NCBI GenBank assembly: GCA_016718825.1
Contig: JADKCL010000008.1
Coordinates: forward strand, 1 to 64,000
Origin: Bacteroidota bacterium
GTDB taxonomy: Bacteria; Bacteroidota; Bacteroidia; J057; JADKCL01
Direction of reading: 5' to 3'
DNA length: 64,000 bases
A program made the translations under genes and the position numbers. Under the pieces are notes generated by a model. That model was given only the letters and a program-made list of their open reading frames with translations. It was not told where the DNA came from and did not search any database. Below, one piece after another: positions 46,916-55,796 of this stretch. The first letter of the stretch is position 1. The number at the start of each line of letters is the position of its first letter.

Positions 46916-47491
46916 ATGGAAGATCAGGAACTCATCGACAAGCTTCGAAGTGGAGACCGTAGGGCCTACGAAGCACTCGTGGATGCGTTCCAAGCCAAGG
47001 TTTACAATACCTGCCTCAATTTTGTTTTTGATCAGTCAGATGCTGAGGACTTGGCGCAAGAAGTTTTCGTCGAGGTTTTTCGTTCGATTGGGGCTTTTGA
47101 ACAGCGTTCTTCCCTGTCCACTTGGATTTACCGCATCTCCGTGACGAAGTCGCTGGAGTTGATTCGGAGTCGCAAACGGCAAAAGCGAGCTGCGGTTCTA
47201 CTTTCCATTTTTGGTCTTCAGCAAGCGGGATGGGACGCCAAGGCACCGCATACCGATCACCCCGGCGTACGCCTCGAAAACAAGGAGCGTGCTGAACGAC
47301 TGCATCTTGCATTGCAAAGTCTTCCTGAAAATCAGCGAATTGCCTTTACGCTCCACAAACTTGAAGCTCAAAGTTACGAGGAGATAGCGCTGGTGATGGG
47401 GGTAAGCCTGAGCAGCGTAGAGTCCTTGATTTTCCGCGCCCGGAAGAATCTGCAGAAGTCGCTTGAGAATTTTTACAAAACTGATCGCTGA
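46916..47491 (+). CDS. ECF RNA polymerase sigma factor
   Basis: 191 residues with sigma-2 (LIDKLRSGDRRAYEALVD, FDQSDAEDLAQEVFVEV, FEQRSSLSTWIYRI) and sigma-4 (LPENQRIAFTLHKLEAQSYEEIA, SSVESLIFRARKNLQ) regions. It is first of three genes; the next two encode a one-helix membrane protein and a metal-sensor-like periplasmic protein, the composition of CnrH/CnrY/CnrX. So it is probably released when the periplasmic partner senses metal or envelope stress. No promoter motif could be assigned with confidence. Confidence 0.88.
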   Translation: MEDQELIDKLRSGDRRAYEALVDAFQAKVYNTCLNFVFDQSDAEDLAQEVFVEVFRSIGAFEQRSSLSTWIYRISVTKSLELIRSRKRQKRAAVLLSIFGLQQAGWDAKAPHTDHPGVRLENKERAERLHLALQSLPENQRIAFTLHKLEAQSYEEIALVMGVSLSSVESLIFRARKNLQKSLENFYKTDR

Positions 47492-47539
47492 CCGCAAGTT
47501 TATTCGAAAAAGAGCATCTATACATTCAACATTCGCGCA

Positions 47540-47860
47540 ATGAAAGACCCGAAAAATACGCAGGAAGAGATTGAGGCCACCTTAAACGTAGGCGATGAGA
47601 TCGCGCCTGTCCTGCCGCCGATGGCTCTGAAAGGAAAAATTCTGAGTCGGATTGATCAGCTTTCAGAACCGATGGTCGTTCCGTTTTACCGTCGAACGGG
47701 CTTCGCGGCAGCGGCAGCCATTGTGATCCTGGTGTTGAATGTTGCGACGGTCCTGCATTTTATGCGTCCTGAAAAGCAGGCGGAGAATGGATCTGTCACG
47801 CAATCCGACCCGATCGCAGACATTCGCAATGCTTATTCACTGGACGAAACCTCCTACTAG
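47540..47860 (+). CDS. Putative anti-sigma factor (single-helix)
   Basis: 106 residues: an acidic, cytosolic N-terminus, a central VPPMALKGKILSRIDQ helix of the anti-sigma type, and one membrane helix (GFAAAAAIVILVLNVATVLHFM), then a short periplasmic tail. It lies between the sigma factor (48 bp) and the metal-sensor-like gene (5 bp). Lack of a zinc-binding HxxxCxxC is consistent with short CnrY-type anti-sigmas. By position only. Confidence 0.65.
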   Translation: MKDPKNTQEEIEATLNVGDEIAPVLPPMALKGKILSRIDQLSEPMVVPFYRRTGFAAAAAIVILVLNVATVLHFMRPEKQAENGSVTQSDPIADIRNAYSLDETSY

Positions 47861-47865
47861 ACACG

Positions 47866-48399
47866 ATGCAAACGAATACACGCAATCGGCTTCCCTGGAT
47901 TTTGGTCACATTGTTGGTGGCCTTGAATATCACCGTTTTGGCGCTCGTTTGGTTGCGTCCATCTAGCGGAGAACCCCGATTTGGACCGCCGCCGCATCAT
48001 CCGCATCCGCAGCGCGGGGGACTCGCGCACGAGATTGGAATGTCTGAAGCCGAGGCTCAGAAAGTAGAAGGAATCCAGAAGGCGCATTTCGGGAAGCTCG
48101 AGGATTTTCGCGATCAAATCATCGCCTTTCGCTTGGAGGCATTTGCCGAGTTTGGAAGGCCGGATGCCGACACTACGCTAGCGGTGGCAACTTTGGACAA
48201 GATCGGCCAAATTCAAATCGCCATCGAAAAGGAGCGTTATGCGCACTTCCATGAAGTTTTGGCGCTTTGTACACCGGAGCAGGCCAAGCGGTTCCAAGAA
48301 ATTTTGCCCAAGATCTTGTCGCGCGGGCCGCAACCAGAAAACCGTCCGGCAGGACGCCCGATGGGGCCGCCACCGGGGGAAGGTCCGCCCCCAAATTGA
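47866..48399 (+). CDS. CnrX/Spy-like periplasmic metal-sensor protein
   Basis: 177 residues: an N-terminal membrane anchor (WILVTLLVALNITVLALVW), a His/Pro patch (PPPHHPHPQRGG), and a helical hairpin with EIGMSEAEAQKVEGIQKAHFGKLEDFRDQI and LCTPEQAKRFQEIL, matching the Metal_resist/CpxP/CnrX group. The His-rich stretch may bind Cu, Ni or Co. Position after a sigma/anti-sigma pair makes it the likely input of the system. Ends 3 bp from a convergent gene. Confidence 0.78.
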   Translation: MQTNTRNRLPWILVTLLVALNITVLALVWLRPSSGEPRFGPPPHHPHPQRGGLAHEIGMSEAEAQKVEGIQKAHFGKLEDFRDQIIAFRLEAFAEFGRPDADTTLAVATLDKIGQIQIAIEKERYAHFHEVLALCTPEQAKRFQEILPKILSRGPQPENRPAGRPMGPPPGEGPPPN

Positions 48400-48402
48400 T
48401 CC

Positions 48403-48708
48403 TCAAAAGATGCTCTTCTTCTTTGTTTTGGGATCGATTTCTGGGAAAAATTGTCCGATGACCAGCAAGATTGCCAAAGCAGGCAATAGAAAAAAGATCA
48501 GCGGAAGACCAAAGGAAATCACGATGTAGTGGCTGCCACCTGTCGGTCCTGCTTGCCATTCTGCCAAGGCGGCATACATTCCAGTTCCCGTTACAGCCCA
48601 ATAGGTCGGCATCACAAAGGCACCCAAAATCAGTATTAATCGAATCCAAAGGGGTACTCGCAGCGTGTAGCTTTGGAGAAACAAGATCATTTTGTTCAAT
48701 GCCTTCAT
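48403..48708 (-). CDS. Small membrane protein, unknown
   Basis: 101 residues with two or three helices (WIRLILILGAFVMPTYWAV, FGLPLIFFLLPALAILLVIGQFF). A tail PKTKKKSIF. No family recognised. Convergent with the metal-sensor-like gene at a 3-bp gap, without a terminator. Confidence 0.6.
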   Translation of the reverse strand: MKALNKMILFLQSYTLRVPLWIRLILILGAFVMPTYWAVTGTGMYAALAEWQAGPTGGSHYIVISFGLPLIFFLLPALAILLVIGQFFPEIDPKTKKKSIF

Positions 48709-48810
48709 GCGTAGTGCCTTTGAAAACGGAATTTAGGACTTTTCCTGTGGTGCTCAAAACTGCAAGCCTGGCAAACAGCTCAGAATGGATTCGACACCAT
48801 TCGCGTGAAA

Positions 48811-48924
48811 ATGAAGGCCATTGATGAGTTGTTGCGTCAAATTGGCCTTCCGCATGACGAACTTTACCTCTGCAATCTTGAAGAAGATGTTTCAGTTCCG
48901 AAATACCCCGAAATCCTAGGCTGA
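48811..48924 (+). CDS. Short coding-like frame, 37 residues
   Basis: ATG at 48811 to TGA at 48924 reads MKAIDELLRQIGLPHDELYL then CNLEEDVSVPKYPEILG: balanced, soluble, protein-like. GTG two codons earlier is an alternative start. It could be a microprotein or the end of a lost gene. The rest of the gap (48709-48810 and 48925-49064) holds nothing else. Confidence 0.35.
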   Translation: MKAIDELLRQIGLPHDELYLCNLEEDVSVPKYPEILG

Positions 48925-49064
48925 GCCGCGCAAGGCGCGCTGAAAGCCTGATTGCCCCGTTGTGGTACTGACAAAACCTGGGGCAAGCATTCAATCGAAT
49001 GGATTTTTTGAACCGGTACCCGCTACGTGGGCACTGCAAACATCATTTTATATTTTTTCAGACA

Positions 49065-50018
49065 ATGACATCCGCAGAATTGGAAGGGATCATTTCGCTT
49101 TTTGGGAGCGAAATGCCCGAATATCAATATTTTAAAGACAAGTATGCCCTGCTCGTGGCTGCTTGGGAAGTGGGGGAGGGGAAAAAGGTCGGAGAGCTCA
49201 AAAGAAGCCGCATTGCCGGGTTGCTGCAGAAGGACATTCTCAAACAACATTGTGCGCGCCACTCGATTTTGACAGCATCTAATTTGTTGTCGGTAAGCGC
49301 ATTAGATGGATGGTGTTTTAGACAAACCCTGGGCCAATGGGGCTGGGACGACGGTTGGTGGGGACAGGTTTCCCGCAAAGGAAAAAGCCTTGTCCTGCGC
49401 TTGGATTTTCAGAAGGATCACGACAAAACAGTTCATAAGTTGGGCCTGGAAAGTGCCATCGAACGGTTGGAGGGGCGCAATCACATGCGTTTCGAAGACA
49501 GCCACAATCTTGCCTGGGCAAGGTTGGATCTCGACTGGGATACGGGCGAAGTGCTGATTGAGGAAATTCAAAACGACTGGTTGCGCAATGCCAACAGCCT
49601 ATTGACTGGGCATTCGATCAGAGGCGGAGGCCGGTTTTACGACTGGCATATCACCAAAGGCACCTCAAGAAATGGTTGGCGATTGGAGGAATACTACGAA
49701 ACCGTGGTACAACCACTCGAAAAAATTTGGTCGGAAGCCATGCTGAGTGCGGTCTTGGAATTCGTGCGCAATACCTTGGGATTGAGCATGGTGTACATGC
49801 ATACCGACGAATGCGGGGCAAGGCTCAAGGATATTTGGTTTGAGTCGCGGCCTCCAAAATCGATCTATCAAGAGTTGCCAAAACGATTTTGCTTCGAGCA
49901 GGTCAATTATGCCCCAACCTTTCTCTCGCGGTCTTGGGGCGAATGCAAGGAAATGCGCGATGCTGAATTCCGAAAGCGAACTGCGCGACCATTTTCATTC
50001 TGGAAACTAGAATTGTGA
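49065..50018 (+). CDS. Hypothetical protein
   Basis: 317 residues with start at the ATG at 49065; earlier codons of the frame are not supported. Aromatic-rich (CFRQTLGQWGWDDGWWGQV, IRGGGRFYDWHITKGTSRNGWR), acidic EEIQNDW, no signal or domain I recognise. The EIQNDWLRN and HTDECGARLKDIW segments could be catalytic. Ends before a SDR on the other strand. Confidence 0.6.
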   Translation: MTSAELEGIISLFGSEMPEYQYFKDKYALLVAAWEVGEGKKVGELKRSRIAGLLQKDILKQHCARHSILTASNLLSVSALDGWCFRQTLGQWGWDDGWWGQVSRKGKSLVLRLDFQKDHDKTVHKLGLESAIERLEGRNHMRFEDSHNLAWARLDLDWDTGEVLIEEIQNDWLRNANSLLTGHSIRGGGRFYDWHITKGTSRNGWRLEEYYETVVQPLEKIWSEAMLSAVLEFVRNTLGLSMVYMHTDECGARLKDIWFESRPPKSIYQELPKRFCFEQVNYAPTFLSRSWGECKEMRDAEFRKRTARPFSFWKLEL

Positions 50019-50097
50019 CTTTGGTTTCCAGCTGGATTTGTACTCCGAATGGATGGGAAAATGCGGCGTGCTAAACCTGAAAAGGGTCGGTGCGCCG

Positions 50098-51066
50098 CTA
50101 TTTTTTCTCCTTCAGCCTGCGCATGCCTTCTTCCACGGAAACGTTGGGAATGTATCCCAGTTCCTCTCTTGCTTTGTCACTCCGAATCGTGCAATGTGCC
50201 GACATAATCGCAGCGGAAAATCGGGTAACCGGTGGTTTCTTGCGGATGCGAAACAGCTTGTAAATCGCTTCGAATATCCATGCAACGGGCCTCAGGATCC
50301 AACTAGGAACACTTTGGTTCGAAGGCTTCCGACCCGCAGTTCCAACGAGGTCCGTCAAGAATTCGCGCATGGTGCTATCGGTCGCATCGGTGACAAAATA
50401 GGCTTCGCCACCGTTGCCTTTGTCCAAAGCCATGACGACGGCATCCACCAGATTGTCGATGTAGCAGGTGCTCGTGAGGTAATTGCCGCCGTCGATCCAG
50501 CGGAACCGGCCTTTGTCGATCATTTCCAACAAATTGGGCAGGATCGTTTCATCGCCCGGCCCCCAAACGAGCCTCGGCCGGATGGAAATCGTTTCAAATT
50601 CGCCGGGAACATTCGCCCGTAGCACCAATTGCTCTGCTTGTTTTTTGGTTTCGCTGTAGGGATAGGGGCTATGGTCGGGGTAGGGATACGATTCGTCGAT
50701 GTCCATCATGTCTTGGCCCTTGAATAGCGCAGCTTCCGTCCCGATGTGAATGAACCGTTTCACGCCCGCCTTCCTTGCAGCCTCCAACAACCTTCGTGTC
50801 CCTTCGACATTGACCTCGTAAAAATCCTTGAATTTTCCCCAAGGTTCGACGTAGGCTGCGCAGTGGATGACCGTGTCAAATTCCTGGAGTGCCCCAGCCT
50901 CGATGGTATCCAATCCGCAGGAAACGGGTCTTACACCCAAGGCCTTGACCTTTTCAAACGCTTGAGCAGAACGGGCCATGGCAAGCACCCAATGGTCGGG
51001 CGCAAGGCGTTTCGCGATTGCTCCGCCCACAAATCCGCTGGCGCCGGTGATGAAGATCTTTTTCAT
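50098..51066 (-). CDS. NAD-dependent epimerase/3-beta-HSD-like SDR
   Basis: 322-residue extended SDR. Rossmann GASGFVGG at residues 8-15, substrate loop HIGTEA where the usual Ser is Thr (110), and catalytic YSETK (Tyr137, Lys141). The C-terminus has a hydrophobic segment (SWILRPVAWIFEAIYKLF) as in membrane-associated sterol or hopanoid dehydrogenases. Likely a nucleotide-sugar or sterol/lipid oxidoreductase; precise substrate unknown. Confidence 0.82.
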   Translation of the reverse strand: MKKIFITGASGFVGGAIAKRLAPDHWVLAMARSAQAFEKVKALGVRPVSCGLDTIEAGALQEFDTVIHCAAYVEPWGKFKDFYEVNVEGTRRLLEAARKAGVKRFIHIGTEAALFKGQDMMDIDESYPYPDHSPYPYSETKKQAEQLVLRANVPGEFETISIRPRLVWGPGDETILPNLLEMIDKGRFRWIDGGNYLTSTCYIDNLVDAVVMALDKGNGGEAYFVTDATDSTMREFLTDLVGTAGRKPSNQSVPSWILRPVAWIFEAIYKLFRIRKKPPVTRFSAAIMSAHCTIRSDKAREELGYIPNVSVEEGMRRLKEKK

Positions 51067-51173
51067 GATGCCTGCAAAGATGCGGCTAAAACGGTATATT
51101 TACTCAGCTGCCGGCATCCCGATCGGTCAAGCGGATTCATTGATTTTACCTTTGCCCCAATCGGCTTGATGGA

Positions 51174-52598
51174 ATGAGAAAGTACATCTTTTGCTGGATG
51201 CTTTTGTCGTTGACCTGCTTTGCAGCGTGGTCGCAAAATGAAACCACAAAATGGTATTTTGGGAGTGTTGCAGGTGTTGACTTCATGAGTGGGACCCCGG
51301 TAGCGCTCACCAACAGTGTGATGGGCTCGAGTGAAGGATCGGCCTCCATCGCAGGTCCGGGCGGCAATTTGCTGTTTTACACCAACGGCAATACGGTTTG
51401 GAATGCCAATCATGTCGCCATGCTCAACGGCTCGGGCTTGTTTGGGAGCAGCATTTCCTGTCAATCCGCCGTGATCGTCCGGCAGCCCGGGAGTGCCAAC
51501 CTGTACTATGTTTTTACGATGCGCAATTGGACGGATGGTGGGAATGGCGCGCATTATTCGATTGTGGACATGAGTTTGGCGGCGGGGTTAGGCGATGTCA
51601 CCACCAAAAACCAATTGATTTATGGCAATACCCGCGAATCTTTGACGGCAGTTTGCCACGCCAACGGCACCGATTATTGGATCGTGATTCATGACATGTT
51701 CACCAATGAATTTCATTCGTATTTGCTCACAGCCACTGGACTTGCTGCCGTTCCCGTGATTTCGGCTGTGGGATCGGTTTTTTCAGGTGGCAATCGGTAT
51801 GGCGCGCTGAAAGCCTCTCCCGATGGAACCAAACTGGGTTATGCCCTCGGCGGCTCTGGCGGGGTGACGACGGAATTGTACGATTTTAACCGTACCACGG
51901 GTCTGGTGAGCAATTCGCTGACGCTGAACAACGGGACATTTTCCAATGCCTACGGCATCGAATTTTCACCCAACAGTCTCGTTTTGTACGTCACCCAATA
52001 CAATGGGAGTACGATTCAGCAGTTTAACCTCGCTGCTGGTTCGCCAGCCCTCATCGTTTCCTCCAATACCGTGATCTCGACGGGAGCCAATGTCAAAGCC
52101 AATCTGCAAACCGGCCCAGACGGGAAAATCTACGTTTGCCTTGCCTATCAGGCCTTTCTGGCCTCGATCGACAATCCCAATACCGTCGGCGTCGGTTGCG
52201 GGTTTGTCAATAACTCCGTGAATCTCGCGGGCCGCACCTGTGGTCTTGGTTTGCCGAATTTCATGCCCTGCCTGCTTCCCGTGATTTTACCCGAAACCGA
52301 GGAGGTCTCGCATTCCTTTGCCAATACCGATCCGGTTTCAGAAGATGTCGAATGGACCTGTTTTCCCAACCCGATTCCAGAGGGTGGGCATTTGAACCTG
52401 CGTGCACACGAATTTGAAGGTCAATTGGAATGGGAGTTGTCGGATGCGCAACAAAAACCCATTTGCAGGAAAATCGTCGCAATTGGAGATCAAACGGACA
52501 TTGCACTCGATTTTCCCGAGCTTTCGGCCGGCCTCTATTTTTTGAAAGTTAGAACGAGGAATGGGGCTCAGAGAACGATTCGGCTCCTGCAATATTGA
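51174..52598 (+). CDS. Secreted beta-propeller T9SS protein
   Basis: 474 residues with signal (MRKYIFCWMLLSLTCFAAWSQ) and NETTKWYFGSVAGVDFMSGT, the standard opening of a Bacteroidota protein group with propeller blades (DGTKLGYALGG, LYDFNRTTGLV, EFSPNSLVLYVTQYNG, GPDGKIYVCLAYQ). The tail from FPNPIPEGGHLNLR is a T9SS sorting domain. It probably binds surfaces. Its stop is 8 bp from the convergent LRR gene; no terminator is seen. Confidence 0.8.
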   Translation: MRKYIFCWMLLSLTCFAAWSQNETTKWYFGSVAGVDFMSGTPVALTNSVMGSSEGSASIAGPGGNLLFYTNGNTVWNANHVAMLNGSGLFGSSISCQSAVIVRQPGSANLYYVFTMRNWTDGGNGAHYSIVDMSLAAGLGDVTTKNQLIYGNTRESLTAVCHANGTDYWIVIHDMFTNEFHSYLLTATGLAAVPVISAVGSVFSGGNRYGALKASPDGTKLGYALGGSGGVTTELYDFNRTTGLVSNSLTLNNGTFSNAYGIEFSPNSLVLYVTQYNGSTIQQFNLAAGSPALIVSSNTVISTGANVKANLQTGPDGKIYVCLAYQAFLASIDNPNTVGVGCGFVNNSVNLAGRTCGLGLPNFMPCLLPVILPETEEVSHSFANTDPVSEDVEWTCFPNPIPEGGHLNLRAHEFEGQLEWELSDAQQKPICRKIVAIGDQTDIALDFPELSAGLYFLKVRTRNGAQRTIRLLQY

Positions 52599-52606
52599 AA
52601 ATTTGG

Positions 52607-54895
52607 CTAGTTGAAAAGCACGCGTGCCTTCGGCAGTTGCGCCTCGATGTGCAATTGCATCTGCCGCACGATTTTGCGGCCGCGCAGGTACACATGCCGC
52701 AAGCGTGGCATCCCGGCGAGAATCGGCAGGACCTGTTCCCAATCCATGGAATCCTCGCGCAACAAATAGATGCGCTCCAAGCGCGCATGACCGTTCAAAC
52801 TCGTCGGCAGCTCTCGCGCCTGCACATACGAAAGGTCCAAAAACCGCAAGGCAGGCAGCTTTCCAATCCATTCCGGCAGGACGGGCAGCGGATTGTCGCG
52901 CAGGCCCAGACTTTCAAGTTGCTGAAAACCGACGAGGTGCGTCGGCAAAACCTCCAAATTATTCTCTCCCAAATCCAAGGCTTTTAAGTGCTGCATTTCC
53001 CAAATTACCGCTGCCAATTCCCCGAATTTACAGCCGAAAAGACCCAGCATTTCGAGGTTTTGGAGTTTGGGAAGGGTAGAAGGGAGGCTTTGCAGCGGAT
53101 TGCGGTCCAAGCGAAGGGCTTCAAGTTGCGTCATTTCGCCGATCGCGTCGGGGAGGTGTTTGAGGCGGTTTTGAGAAAGGTCAAGTCCGGTCAGTTTTTT
53201 CAAATTGCCGATCGCGTTGGGGAGACTTGTTAGTTGATTTTCAGCCAGGTCCAGCATTTCGAGGTCTGCAAATGCGGAAAGATCCGCGGGCAATTGGCTC
53301 AGTTGATTCCGCGAAAGCATCAAATAACGGAGTCCTTGAATCTCAAAAAGGCTTGCCGGAAATTCGGAGAGGCCAATCCCCGCGAGGTTCAATTGCCCGT
53401 CTTTGAGGCTGTTTTGCAGCAAATTCGGGCGCTCGGATTCCGGAGCAAGCAAAATCAAGGACGTCCCGGCGCCTTTCAAATCCATGGCAGCCTTCACCAA
53501 CGTCGCGGCATCCAACGACGGATTGCGAATCAAAGCCGCCACGAGTGCCTGCACATCATAAAATTCGTCAGCCTTGTAATTCTGCGCCAATTGCCTTTCC
53601 ACAAATGCCTTGAGCTGACGGTCAGCCAATTCCGAGAATGCAGTTGAAGCCTTTTCACGAACATCCGCCTCGGAATGAAAGAGCCGGATGGCGAGCAAGT
53701 CGGTGAGCAGATTCGCTGGAACACCCGCCTTGGACATCAGCATCAAAGCAATCTCGATATTCTCTTTTTTGTAGCTGCGAATAAGCCGCCCGAGGTTTTC
53801 CAGCATGGGATTCGCGGCCGGCGCGGCGTTCAAAAACTCACCTTTTGCAGCGGCCAACCAAGTTTCCAAATGGCCTTCAAACCCGATCGGATTACCTTTT
53901 TCGAGGGCTTGGGGCAGAATGGCACCTGGCCTTTCGCCGAGCAGCACGATGGTGGCACCGTCGGTCAAACGCTTTACGACCGTAAATCCAGCGGATTGCA
54001 TGGCCCTTTCGCTCTCGGCCTTCTGAATTGCTGGAAATTGGCCGGCGAGCAGGATCGAATTCGGGCCGGTTTTGGGAATTGGTGAAGGCAGGATTTGTGG
54101 CAAAAAGGCCTTCGCAGCCTCCCGCACCATCGCCATCGGACTGTCCAAGGCGGCGGTGCATTCTGCAATGCCATAAGATTCAATGACTTCGGGATCGCCT
54201 TGGAGCAACTGCAACCAACAGCGCCGCGTTTGTTGGGTGTATTTGGAAGGTTTTCGCCCCGTCTTGGCGAGCTTCATTTCGCGGAAAAATCGCTCTAAAA
54301 GCCCTTCCGGATCCGACGCATTGACCGTCAAATGTAAGGGATTGCCCTTCAACTGGATTTGCTCCAATTCGTCGAGCAGCGCCAAGGCGACGGGCAAATG
54401 TTGCAGGCGGTTGCTGCGCAAATCCAAGTATTTCAGCCGCGTGAGATGGCGGATGGATTCAGGCACTTCCAGAAGCTGATTGAGGCCGAGCGTGAGGTTC
54501 TCCAATTGCGGATGCAGGGCATTTGCCGGCCAATGACGGAAGCTGTTGTCGTTGAGTCGCAACGTGCGGAGCGACTGACATTCAGTGAGTTCCTGCGGGA
54601 GCTCAGCAAGTTGGTTTTCGTCAAGGTCGAGCCGTTGAAGGTGCAACAGCTGCCCGATTTCTGCTGGGATTTGGCGCAATTGGTTGTTGCGCAAGTTGAG
54701 GGTCTGCAACTGCGAAAGGTAGCCAATCTGCGCCGGCAATTGCCGCAAGAGGTTCTGGCTCAGGTCCAAAACTTTGAGATTGACCAACTGGAAAATCTCC
54801 GTGGGGAAATCGGTCAAACCCCTCCCGGAGAGGAAAAGTTCGCCGGTCTCCAACGGAGCCTGCAAAGCATCTTCCAAGTTGCGCGCGACATACAT
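52607..54895 (-). CDS. LRR-BRCT-like-HEAT-LRR protein
   Basis: 762 residues from the ATG at 54895; the frame stays open to 55009 through the heptamer tract, but that part is repeat. N-terminal leucine-rich repeats (LDLSQNLLRQLPAQIGYLSQL, about residues 20-200), a small segment, a BRCT-like region (SILLAGQFPAIQKAESERA then FTVVKRLTDGATIVLLGERP; about 285-360), HEAT-like helices (about 380-470), and a second LRR block (500-740) of the LPxxIGxLxxL bacterial type. Cytosolic; no effector signal. Similar combinations occur in bacterial WGR/BRCT proteins. Role unknown, perhaps a scaffold. Confidence 0.75.
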   Translation of the reverse strand: MYVARNLEDALQAPLETGELFLSGRGLTDFPTEIFQLVNLKVLDLSQNLLRQLPAQIGYLSQLQTLNLRNNQLRQIPAEIGQLLHLQRLDLDENQLAELPQELTECQSLRTLRLNDNSFRHWPANALHPQLENLTLGLNQLLEVPESIRHLTRLKYLDLRSNRLQHLPVALALLDELEQIQLKGNPLHLTVNASDPEGLLERFFREMKLAKTGRKPSKYTQQTRRCWLQLLQGDPEVIESYGIAECTAALDSPMAMVREAAKAFLPQILPSPIPKTGPNSILLAGQFPAIQKAESERAMQSAGFTVVKRLTDGATIVLLGERPGAILPQALEKGNPIGFEGHLETWLAAAKGEFLNAAPAANPMLENLGRLIRSYKKENIEIALMLMSKAGVPANLLTDLLAIRLFHSEADVREKASTAFSELADRQLKAFVERQLAQNYKADEFYDVQALVAALIRNPSLDAATLVKAAMDLKGAGTSLILLAPESERPNLLQNSLKDGQLNLAGIGLSEFPASLFEIQGLRYLMLSRNQLSQLPADLSAFADLEMLDLAENQLTSLPNAIGNLKKLTGLDLSQNRLKHLPDAIGEMTQLEALRLDRNPLQSLPSTLPKLQNLEMLGLFGCKFGELAAVIWEMQHLKALDLGENNLEVLPTHLVGFQQLESLGLRDNPLPVLPEWIGKLPALRFLDLSYVQARELPTSLNGHARLERIYLLREDSMDWEQVLPILAGMPRLRHVYLRGRKIVRQMQLHIEAQLPKARVLFN

Positions 54896-54909
54896 CTGGC
54901 TAAGATAGT

Positions 54910-55091
54910 AGTTAGCAGTTAGCAAGGAGCAGTTAGCAGTTTTCGCTGGTGAGTTAGCAGTTGGCAAGGAGCGGTTAGCAGTTTTCGCTGGAGAATTGGC
55001 AGTTGGCAAGGAGCGGTTAGCAGTTTACAATCTTGAAATTGCTCACTGCGAAGCGCAAACTGCTAACCGCTAACTGCTACTTGCTAACTTT
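54910..55091. repeat. 26-unit heptamer tract with inverted tail
   Basis: 182 bp in exact 7-bp register: AGTTAGC-type units, with a 42-bp higher-order motif (AAGGAGC, RGTTAGC, AGTTTTC, GCTGGNG, ARTTRGC, AGTTGGC) repeated twice and begun a third time. The last units (AAACTGC, TAACCGC, TAACTGC) are complements of the first, so the tract is a long imperfect inverted repeat. It lies in the divergent gap between the LRR gene (54895) and the gene at 55111. Confidence 0.85.
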
Positions 55092-55110
55092 TCAGTTATT
55101 TTGCGTTTGC

Positions 55111-55788
55111 ATGGATGTCCGCCCTTCGCCCGAACGTGATTTTTTCCCCTCCTCGATGGAGCATCGGCCATTGCATGTGCCCGAAAAGACGCAATTGAAG
55201 CGCTATTTTGAGTTTACGGGGGCCGATGAATATGAAGGATTTACGCCGAGTTTGTATGCCATTTCGACGGAATTGACAGATTTTGAAGCTTGGATCTGGG
55301 GAATGCGTTTTTGGGGACGGGAAACGACCGTTCGGGCTGGAATTGCCGTATGCCGCGTGCTTGCCACCGAATGGGACGCTGCCTTGGGTGCCGTCGGTCA
55401 GGATCCGATTCCCAATTCCGCTGCGCATAGCCTCGTTTTGTCGCCTGCCGAGGCCGTGAACTACGGCAACTATTGGGTCAACATTCCGAGCGAGGAGAAG
55501 GCCATCCGGATCATGGAACTGGAAAAGCCGCTGCCTGAGGAATGGTATGCCGAACCGTTTCACACGGAATTGCAAGCGAAACCGTTTTTCTGGGGAGCCT
55601 TGGCAGCTTGGCGGTTGATGCAAGGCATCTTGATCAAGCGCGATCCTGCGGCCGTGGGCCTCGCGGAAGGCGCCTGCGCAGCTGCCCGCGCACGTATGCT
55701 CGCTGGACTTACACCTGCAGACGCGGTCGCGGATGTAAAAGCAAAAATTGTGCTCGATTTGCGTACTTGGATGGGCCGGAAATGGTAA
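55111..55788 (+). CDS. Cytosolic protein of unknown family, first gene of the array operon
   Basis: 225 residues, start at the ATG at 55111 after the heptamer tract. Trp-rich helices (FEAWIWGMRFWGRETTVRAGIAVC, PFFWGALAAWRLMQG), a mid segment EAVNYGNYWVNIPSEEKAIRI. No signal. Reminiscent of DUF6931-type proteins, which accompany secretion clusters, but weakly. The six membrane genes start 8 bp later, so it is probably their cytosolic partner. Confidence 0.65.
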   Translation: MDVRPSPERDFFPSSMEHRPLHVPEKTQLKRYFEFTGADEYEGFTPSLYAISTELTDFEAWIWGMRFWGRETTVRAGIAVCRVLATEWDAALGAVGQDPIPNSAAHSLVLSPAEAVNYGNYWVNIPSEEKAIRIMELEKPLPEEWYAEPFHTELQAKPFFWGALAAWRLMQGILIKRDPAAVGLAEGACAAARARMLAGLTPADAVADVKAKIVLDLRTWMGRKW

Positions 55789-55796
55789 ATTGAACC

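Noticed and set aside
54359..54922. Plus-strand frames within the LRR gene
   Set aside because: Antisense shadows; the minus strand encodes regular LRRs.
54910..55091. CRISPR-like or iteron origin from the heptamer tract
   Set aside because: Seven-base periodicity without spacers; no replication gene, DnaA boxes or AT-rich unwinding element nearby.
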